NCBI GenBank assembly: GCA_900556525.1
Contig: USOZ01000001.1
Coordinates: forward strand, 1-47,005
DNA: 47,005 nucleotides
Source: an uncultured Oscillospiraceae bacterium
Lineage (GTDB): Bacteria; Bacillota; Clostridia; Oscillospirales; Ruminococcaceae
Direction: 5' to 3'
Shown here: in pieces, positions 15,983 to 24,300 of the stretch
Position numbering within the stretch: the stretch's first letter is position 1
How the letters are laid out: every line of letters starts with the position of its first letter
Notes under the pieces: generated by a model
What the model was told of the DNA's origin: nothing
The model's database searches: none
Seen by the model: only the letters and a program-made list of their open reading frames with translations
Position numbers and translations under genes: made by a program

Positions 15983-16088
15983 TTAGGGGAAAATCCCCTA
16001 AGACCCCTTTCGCTTTACCAAACGGTCAGCGACTTAATCTCCGAAACTCCAAAATGGACTTGCGGGGCTTCGGGGAGATAAAATCTCC
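15983..16088. other. Candidate origin of transfer (oriT)
   Basis: The gap between the relaxase and primase genes (15831-16109) has no gene. It holds the perfect hairpin TTAGGGG-AAAAT-CCCCTAA (15983-16001), followed by GACCCC, and the hairpin GGAGAT-AAA-ATCTCC (16074-16088). MobV oriTs usually lie just upstream of the mob gene and consist of such an inverted repeat next to the nick site. The nick position is not identifiable here. Confidence 0.5.
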
Positions 16089-16109
16089 GACCTCACAAAT
16101 TTATCTCCT

Positions 16110-17075
16110 CTATCGGCGTACTTTATGAGAGGGCGGCGGTGGTTTAACATTGCTCGGATCGGTGGGTAAATTTTGAGCCGATTGAGATTTATCTATCAGC
16201 TCACGGGTGTGTAAGGTCTTTTGGAGCAGCTCGTTAAAGTCCTTAACTCCGCTGTCAGCCAAAACCCTGTTGCACGGTATGAGATTGTTCTCGGAGATAA
16301 ACCGTGCGCCTGCTTCATCATTATCTACACAGGCATAGAGGGCTAAGTCACGCTTCACAAGAGAATTAAGAGTACTCGGTTTAAGACCAGCCATTGATAC
16401 AAGCAGGCAGTTTCTCAATTTGTTCGGACCTGCGAGCTGTCGGAACGAGAGCAAGTCTATTGCGCTTTCAAAGATGTAAGCCTTATTGGGCTTGCCGATT
16501 TTGACAGAGAATACACTGTCTGCTGTTCCTGCGGCTACTCCCTTAAACCTTTGATATGTGCTTGTTCCTTGCAGTTCTGCGCCGACTGTTTTGCCATCGT
16601 CGTCTTTGTGAAGAAACACAGCATTGCCTTTTTTATCTTGATAGAGCAAGCCGCTGTGTGCAAGTTCGCTCACAAGATTGCCGTCTATCTTCCTTGACTG
16701 ACAAAGGTACGCAAACACCTTGCGCATATTCTCTGCTCGTTCGGGCAAGGTCAGACCTTTCTTTACCTGCGGTGCTTCTCCTTTCTGCCGAAAAATCCTT
16801 TGCGGTAATTTTTCGCCCGACAGAGCTTCAACTGCTGATTTGAAATCCATTCCGATTATGTCCGTCAGGCAGTTAATCGCATTTTTGCCGCCGTGCTTGT
16901 CAGCTTGTGAGAAGCAGTACCACTCGTTGGTTTCGGTGTTTACATATAAACCGCCGTAGCCCTTAACGTGCAGCTCGTTCCTCGAAAGCTCGGTTTCAAA
17001 TCCATTCTGGGTAAAAAAATCAGCAAGGCTCGCTTGCCTTGCTTGCTCTATCTGTTCGGTTTTTGGGAACACCAT
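16110..17075 (-). CDS. Toprim-domain primase-like protein (DUF3991 type)
   Basis: This 321-residue protein resembles mobile-element DnaG-like proteins. Residues 20-95 form a CHC2-like or DUF3991 region (GGLYVNTETNEWYCFSQADK, then HGGKNAINCL) but lack a full set of zinc-binding cysteines. Residues 195-300 are a Toprim fold with E203 in YIFESAIDLL and D251/D253 in CVDNDEAG. It probably primes or processes the transferred strand. ATG 17075 is chosen because AGGAGG lies five bases upstream, whereas the frame opening at 17132 has no ribosome site. It is transcribed toward the oriT-like region and relaxase. The proline-rich tail after residue 300 looks disordered. Confidence 0.85.
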   Translation of the reverse strand: MVFPKTEQIEQARQASLADFFTQNGFETELSRNELHVKGYGGLYVNTETNEWYCFSQADKHGGKNAINCLTDIIGMDFKSAVEALSGEKLPQRIFRQKGEAPQVKKGLTLPERAENMRKVFAYLCQSRKIDGNLVSELAHSGLLYQDKKGNAVFLHKDDDGKTVGAELQGTSTYQRFKGVAAGTADSVFSVKIGKPNKAYIFESAIDLLSFRQLAGPNKLRNCLLVSMAGLKPSTLNSLVKRDLALYACVDNDEAGARFISENNLIPCNRVLADSGVKDFNELLQKTLHTRELIDKSQSAQNLPTDPSNVKPPPPSHKVRR

Positions 17076-17151
17076 CGTTACCTCCTTCATTTGAAAATAC
17101 ACGGATTTAATCCGTTTCAATAAAATCAACAATTACAAAAGGAGAAGTTCA

Positions 17152-18282
17152 ATGAAAAGTATTAAGTCAATTGTCAGCGTTCTGCTGACGCTCTGTATGG
17201 TTTTCTCTATGTCTTTGGCAGTGTCCGCAGACACATCAAAAGTCAAGGTCACACTTGATAACTTGCCTAAGTATTCTGATAGTGCTTATGTTGAGCTGTA
17301 TAACAACAAGCCGCAGTTCACCAAATCAGAAAAGAGAAACAAGAAAGCATTTGAGAATTACAGCGAACTTGACGACCTCGGACGGTGCGGCATAGCTTTC
17401 GCTAACATCTGCACCGAACTTATGCCCACAGAGGATCGAGGTGCAATCGGAATGGTTAAGCCGTCCGGTTGGCAGACCGTCAAGTATAACGGTTTGGTTG
17501 ACGGCAACTATTTGTATAACCGCTGTCATCTCATTGGGTTTCAGCTTGCGAGCGAAAACGCAAACGAGAAAAATCTCATCACGGGAACACGTTATCTGAA
17601 TATTGAGGGTATGCTTCCATTTGAGAACAAGGTTGCTGACTATATTAAGACCAACAAGAAAAACCACGTTCTTTATCGTGTAACTCCTGTGTTTGACGGA
17701 GATAATCTTGTCGCTTCAGGTGTTCAGATTGAAGCCTACTCTGTCGAGGATAAAGGCAAGGGCGTATCATTCAATGTGTACTGCTATAATGTTCAGCCGG
17801 GCGTAATCATCGACTATTCCAGCGGAAAGAGCAGGCTTGCCGATAGCAGCGCTATCAATATATGCCTTAACTATAAGAAGTACGCTCTCAATGTTGGCAA
17901 AACGCTGAAGCTGAAAGCCACTGTTGAGCCGGAAGATACAAAGGCAAAAATCACTTGGTACTCCAGTAATCAAAAGGTTGCAAAGGTCAGCAGTAAAGGC
18001 GTTGTTACTGCTCTTAAAGCGGGAACAGCTACTATTACGGCAAAGACCGACAATGGATTGAAAGCTACCTGTAAGATAACCGTAAAGAACAATTCGGTTC
18101 AGATTACTGCTCCAAGCAGTGGAAAAACCAATTATGTCCTTAATACCAACACTCACAAGTTTCACAAACCGTCCTGCTCAAGCGTAGGAGATATGTCAGC
18201 GAAAAACAGGCAGGATGTGACTTGGACGAGAGATGAAGTTATAAGTCACGGTTATGTGCCTTGTAAGCGATGCAATCCGTAA
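17152..18282 (+). CDS. Secreted DNA/RNA non-specific endonuclease with an Ig-like domain
   Basis: This 376-residue exported nuclease starts with a signal peptide: a lysine start, a hydrophobic stretch to about 24, and a likely cut after AVSA. Residues 35-215 form the NUC/EndA-type beta-beta-alpha-metal nuclease. The motif NRCHLIGFQLASENANEKNL (123-142) has H126 as base and downstream asparagines for magnesium. The usual DRGH reads NRCH, as in many Firmicutes members. Residues 243-312 are a bacterial Ig-like (Big_2) domain with VTALKAGTATITA. The C-terminus has HKFHKPSC and CKRC, a likely metal-binding end. It lies on the plus strand among minus-strand genes and has AAAAGGAGAAG before ATG. Extracellular DNA use or attack is inferred. 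Confidence 0.9.
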   Translation: MKSIKSIVSVLLTLCMVFSMSLAVSADTSKVKVTLDNLPKYSDSAYVELYNNKPQFTKSEKRNKKAFENYSELDDLGRCGIAFANICTELMPTEDRGAIGMVKPSGWQTVKYNGLVDGNYLYNRCHLIGFQLASENANEKNLITGTRYLNIEGMLPFENKVADYIKTNKKNHVLYRVTPVFDGDNLVASGVQIEAYSVEDKGKGVSFNVYCYNVQPGVIIDYSSGKSRLADSSAINICLNYKKYALNVGKTLKLKATVEPEDTKAKITWYSSNQKVAKVSSKGVVTALKAGTATITAKTDNGLKATCKITVKNNSVQITAPSSGKTNYVLNTNTHKFHKPSCSSVGDMSAKNRQDVTWTRDEVISHGYVPCKRCNP

Positions 18283-18306
18283 GTGTAATGATGTGATAGA
18301 AAAATA

Positions 18307-18331
18307 GCCCCGCTGAACATCTCAGCGGGGC
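18307..18331. terminator. Shared terminator between the nuclease and giant helicase genes
   Basis: A perfect 10-bp stem GCCCCGCTGA/TCAGCGGGGC closes a five-base loop. It lies 24 bases after the nuclease stop and 10 bases from the stop of the convergent helicase gene. The minus tail is TATTTTTCTA. Confidence 0.85.
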
Positions 18332-18341
18332 GTATATGTTA

Positions 18342-21300
18342 TTAGTGTCTGCCGATGTGCTTGGGCGGCACAGGTTGATTATTGTCGGGAGAAGTGTTAG
18401 TCTGTTCAGGAGCGGTGCGAGTTTCAGGATTCTGCACCTCGTCCTCACTCTCGTTCATTATTACTTCTTCTGCCTGTCCGACCTCAAGCTCACGGTTAAG
18501 CTGTTCGAGCCGTGCGGACTTTTGAGCAAGTTCCTCTGCGTGTTCAAAGGGCTTGCCTTTGGCGGCGACGGCTTCGTTCAAGTCGGTCTGCATACGGGAC
18601 AGCTTTTCTGTCATATCCGCCAGCTTGCGGTCAAGTCCCTTGCTGAACAGATTTTCAAGTCGGGTAACGTTTCCTATATCTCCCGTAATATCCATATCGG
18701 TCGTGTAAGTCAGCTCCCTATGCAAAGAAATGCCTGTTCCGACCGTAAACCCATTATGGATTTTTTCGATAGCCAGCTCAAAGCCGCAGAAAGAGCCGAT
18801 AGGCTTGCGCAAGCTCGGACTGTTCGCTTCTGACATAAACTTGATAGCGGCTTTTTGGACAGCTTCGCCTGCGGGCTTGCGTTCGATGTAAGTTTTGCCG
18901 CCGATTTCTGCACGAAAATCATCTTCGCCCAGCTTATGTGCCACCGCAAATTCAATGTCACGCTTGGCAGCGTCAATGCTCACGGTGTAGTTGTGTATCC
19001 ACTTTTGGCAGTTAGCAATCGTATCGTCAAGTCGGTACTGCGCATTGTAGTGTTCGCTTTCAAGCAAGCGCAGACGAGCCACGTCGCCGTCAAGCTCGAT
19101 TTTCTCCTTGATACGCTCGTCGCCTGTGGCAAGAGCCTGCATTTCAGAGTAGTTCAGAACAGCCTCGTCAACGTCTTCGCAACTTCTTGCAGTAGCATTG
19201 CCACTCATAAGCTGGGAAATGAAACGCTGCTTTGTCACGATTATGTTCATGAGATATGCGTCGAATGTGTTTTCGGTGACGTAATTGTACACGCCTACCT
19301 CGTCGAAAGTGTTGCCCTGACGGATTATACGACCGTTTCGCTGCTCGATGTCCGAGGGTTTCCAGGGTATATCAAGATTATGCAGCGCCGCCAGTTTTGT
19401 CTGAATATTTGCGCCCGTTCCCATTTTGCTTGTACTTGCGAGAACGATACGCTTCGTACCCGAACGGAGCTGTGCGTACATTTCATTACGCTGTTTCTGC
19501 GTTTCAGCGTCGCCTGCGGTGCAGATTTCGTTTTCGGGGATACCACGGCGAACAAGTTCTTCCTTGATATAATCATAAACGGAGAAACGTCCGTCGCCGG
19601 AATTGACGGCTACATCACAGAATATAGCCTGCACACCTTTCTGCTCGGCGGTCTGCTGATAGATTTCCATAACCTTATCAACGCAGAGATTAACCTTGCT
19701 GTCGGGGTAGTTTTCAGAGTTCGGCACGATACACCGTGCGTCCAGACCGAGCAGTCTTGCTTCATTTGTGATTTTGAGCATATTGTCGGCGGAGGGGTCA
19801 ACAGCTCCGCTGTGAATTGCTTCGGAACGCTCGGCAAGAACCTGCATATACGCTGTCTGCACCTCGTTTGGCTTTGCAACAATGGTCTGCGGCTTGCCGC
19901 CCTCCATTTCGGGAACAGGGAGATTGAGCATATCCTGCGTCCGTATGTCCGCAAACTCCTTGTACATCTGCATAAGTTCGGGAACATTGTTGAATTTGGC
20001 AAATCGCTTTTTGGTGCGGTAGCCGTTGCCCGCAGGCTTCAGCTCTGCCTTTGAAACGACCTCGCCGAAATTACTTGCCCAATCGTCAAACGTCTGTAAT
20101 CCGGCGTTCCGCAGCAGGGACGGACGGAGATACCTCTGCATAATGTACAGCTCCGTCATGGAGTTAGAAACAGGCGTTCCTGTGGCGAAAATTATGTTTT
20201 TCTCGCCGTAATTCTCGTTAAGATACTGCGTTTTCATGAGGATATCCTCGCTCTTTTGAGCGGGAGTAGTCTGAACGCCCGAAACCCTGTTCATCTTCGA
20301 TACCACAAGACCGTTTTTGTAGTTGTGAGCTTCATCAACGACAAGGCTGTCAAATCCAAGCTGCTCAAAAGTCAAGGAGGTGTCCTTTGCTTTTCCGCTG
20401 CCCTCGATGAGTTTCTGCAAGCGTGTTTCAAGCCGCTTTTTCTCGCGTTCAAGGTCTTTTATGGAACTGCGGTTATTTGCCCTTGTACGATAATCTCCGT
20501 TTAGCTCGTCAATGCCGTTCTGCATGGCGTCGATTTCATGCTGAATGAAATTTTTGCGGTACTCCATAGACATAGGGATTTTCTCGAACTGTTCGTAGGA
20601 CATAATAACTGCGTCATAGTCGCCGGTGCAGCACCGACCGATAAACTTCTGCCTATGGTCTTTGTCGAAATCCTTTTCGCTTGCTGTCAGGATTTTTGCC
20701 TGCGGATATAGCCGCAGCCACTCGTTCGCCATTTGCCCCACAAGGTGCTTTGGAACGACAACGCAAGCCTTGTTTATTAGACCGAGCCGCTTTTTCTCCA
20801 TAGTCGCCGCCACCATTTCAAAGGATTTACCAGCGCCGACGCAGTGGGCAAGAAGAGTATTGCCACCGAATTTTGCTCTCATAACAGCGTCGAGCTGATG
20901 AGGTTTAAGGCTGATTGACGGGGACATTCCCGGAAAGGTCTGATGAGAACCGTCAAACTTTCTGTCGACTATGCAGTTGAACAGATTGTTATACCGCTCA
21001 ACGTACTTTTCACGACGGGCAGGGTCATTCCACAGCCAAGTTCTAAAGGCTTCTTTCATCTGCCGAGCCTTTTCCTGCGCTAAGTCTGTTTCTTTTTTGT
21101 TGATTTCGTAATGCTCTCTGCCGTCTATATCCGTAATCTTGTCACGGACAACAATATCACGGTTGTTAAGCAGATTTTCAAAAATTGCCTTTGAGGGCAT
21201 TCGGCTTGTACCGTAAATCTGCGTGGCGGCGGCGGACATATCCCAATTCTTGTTTTCGATTTTGTACTCGCCGGTAACAGTACGGCGCATAGGCTCGTAA

Positions 21301-24300
21301 AATCTTGACTTTGCGTAATCCTCAAAGAAATGCTGATAGTCCTCAACATCTACCCATGACACACCGATACGCGCGGTAATATCTCCGGCTTCCAGCTTTT
21401 TCGGGAGGACTTCCGTCAGAGCCGTTACGTTGCGCTGAAAATCGGGATAGTCCTTTGCGTAAAGCTCGGCGGCGCGCAGCTTTTCACGAACATTGCCGGA
21501 GAGATATTCGGAAGTTTCCTCCCAGCCGACAAAAGGGTCGTTCTCGTCAGATTTCAGCGGATTAAGATATATCAGATTGTCCGATTTCAGAACTTCTACA
21601 ATATCCTGCGGTTCCTGCCCACAGAGCTGTGCCATATACGGTATATCCATTTTGCCCACTGTATCAATGGAAACCTGCATAGCCTCCTGCGGAGTATCCA
21701 CATGGGTGATTTCGGCGGTGTACTTGACGGTACGTTTAGTGAAGAAATCCGACTTTTCAATGGTCTTTTTCTCCTCGTCAACGATTTCAAGGGCGCAGAG
21801 CGAGTTGTAGTCATCGTCCTTATCGAAAACCTGTCCGTTTGCGCTGTCATTGACATAGCCGTACTGCTTTACAAAGCCGTCGTACTGCCTGTTGAGCCTG
21901 CTCTGAAGCACAGCAAGCTGTTCATCGGAGCAGTTGTTCTCCTGCGCCGAGAGAATTTCACGGAAAGTCGTTCGCAGCTCATTCAGAGCTTTTATGCGGT
22001 CGAGCCTTTTTCCTGTTTCCGTCACCTCGGTCATTATGTTGTTCTCACGGAAATACATCTTTCCGTCAACCTCGGCAAAGGTGAAATTCCTCACATCTGC
22101 CGTTGCAGGGATAATTCCCGCCTGCTTGTCACGCTGTTCGTTATGCTTGCGCAGAGCGTTATTCAGCTTCAAATTGCCGACAGCACGTTCAAGCTGTTCG
22201 GAGAGGTCTGCTCCCTCAATCGGTACGCAAGCCGTTTCAGAAGCGTTTCCGTACAGCGAAAACTCCATACCTTGCTTCATTGTACCGAGTACCATTTCGG
22301 GGTGGTCAAGGAAATAGCTGTTTACAGGTACTCCCTCGTCGTTCTTGCCGACATAGCACCAGTCGGGCATTTCCACCGCCATTTTTTCACGCTTTTGGAA
22401 GAACAGAATATCAGCTGTAACCTCCGTGCCTGCGTTAGCCTTAAATGCGTTGTTTGGCAGACGGATAGCGCCGATTAAGTCACCTCTGCGGGCAAGGTGT
22501 TCACGCACACGGGGATTTTCCTTGTCAAGCGTTCCCTTTGTGGTAATGAGTGCTGCTACACCGCCCGGAGCAAGTTTATCAAGCGTTTTCGCAAGAAAGT
22601 AATCGTGGATAAAGAAATTCTCACGATTATAACGCTTGTCCGAAACGCCGTATGAGCCGAAAGGTACATTTCCCACGGCGGCATCAAAGAAATTGTCTGA
22701 AAACTCAGTTTTCTCAAAGCCTGTTATCTGAATGTCCGCACTCTGATAGAGCTGTCGGGCAATCCTGCCGGATATGCTGTCAAGCTCTACACCGTGCAAG
22801 TGGCTGTTCCGCCGCATTTCTTCGGGCATTGTACCAAAAAAATTTCCTACGCCCATTGCCGGCTCCAAGATGTTGCCGCCGTCAAAGCCGAGGTTTTCCA
22901 AGCCCTTGTATATCGCATTGATTACGGTTGGCGAGGTGTAATGAGCGTTTAGAGTAGAACCTTTTGCGGCGGTATATTCTTCATCGGTAAGCAGCTCACG
23001 AAGCTGTTTGTATTCACTTGCCCAAGAGCTGTTATTCTCATCGAACGCCTGTGCCAGACCGCCCCAGCCGACATATTGAGCAAGTACAACCTGTTCATCG
23101 GGAGCAGCAAGGCGGTTTTCGCTCTCAATAGCTTTCAGCGTTTTGATAGCGGCGATATTTGTAGCGAATTTCGTCTTTGCACCGCCTGTGCCTAAGTTCT
23201 CGTCCGTAATTGTAAAATCGTGCTTTTCAATGGGAGTTTTCACAGGTTCGGGGCGAGCAGTAAGGTCGATAACTGTATCTTTCAGCTTTGGAGCTATTTC
23301 CGGCTGTTCGTCAGTTTTATCAGAAACCTGTTCATCACGGCGGTCTGATAAGCCGTACTGTTCAAGAATTGCTATACTTCGCTGATATTGAGGGGTATCA
23401 ATATCATAACACGACACCTCGTTCTGCGCATTTCTGATACGGCTGTCAATATCTTTCTGCGTGATATAGGTCTGGTTATCAATAAGTTCAGATACACGGA
23501 CGGCTACTTTCTGCCAGCTCCAAGTCACCGAGGTCTTTTCACCGTTATCGAGCTTTATATCAAGCTGAATACCCTTGCTGTCGTGTGAAGCCATATCAAT
23601 CCTGCCCTCACAGGTGTGACCGCCTACTCCGTATTCTTTGGAGAGAAATTTTGCAAACTCCTTTGTATCGTCAGGGTGTTCACGATGAAACTGTTCAACA
23701 CGGAATTTTCCGTCCTGAAAGCCTGTTCCGTGGTGAGTAAGCTCATACTTTAACGCTTCCTCAATATCCACGCCGCCGATTATAGTCTTTTCGAGAACCT
23801 TGTCATCTTCCATAGGTTCGCCAAACAGATTAAGCTGAACTGTTTCGGGCATTTCGGCTGTTTCATTGCCAAAAGGAGAGCCGCCGGAATGAACATCGGA
23901 GCTGTTTTTTTCCTGCGGTTCTGTTTCTCCTGCTGACTGAATTTCTGTTTCTTCGGTGGGTGTGTATTTCTCCACGATTTCGCTTACCACCACAGTAAGG
24001 TCACTGAATTCAAGGTTTCCGAGGGTAGAAAGCATATCGTCAGGATCCTCAAATCGGTGTTCATCGGCAATATTATCGCCGTACATTGTCACCATCTTGT
24101 TATCTACAAGGTCGGCGTATACGGTTATTTCTACGTCGGTATCTTCGTGAGTGGTATAGGCAAGCGGTATTCTCGACAGGTCAGAAAAATCAGCTTCCTC
24201 GCCAAACTCCCTTTGAGTATATTCGTTTATCCTGCTTTTTGCTTCAGTCAGCACATATTCTCTGTCAAGTTCTTCGTGGCGGTCAAATTCTTTCCTTGCG

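Noticed and set aside
18855..20054. A 399-codon plus-strand ORF opposite the helicase gene
   Set aside because: It is antisense to the conserved helicase motifs, is cysteine-rich nonsense in composition and lacks a start signal.
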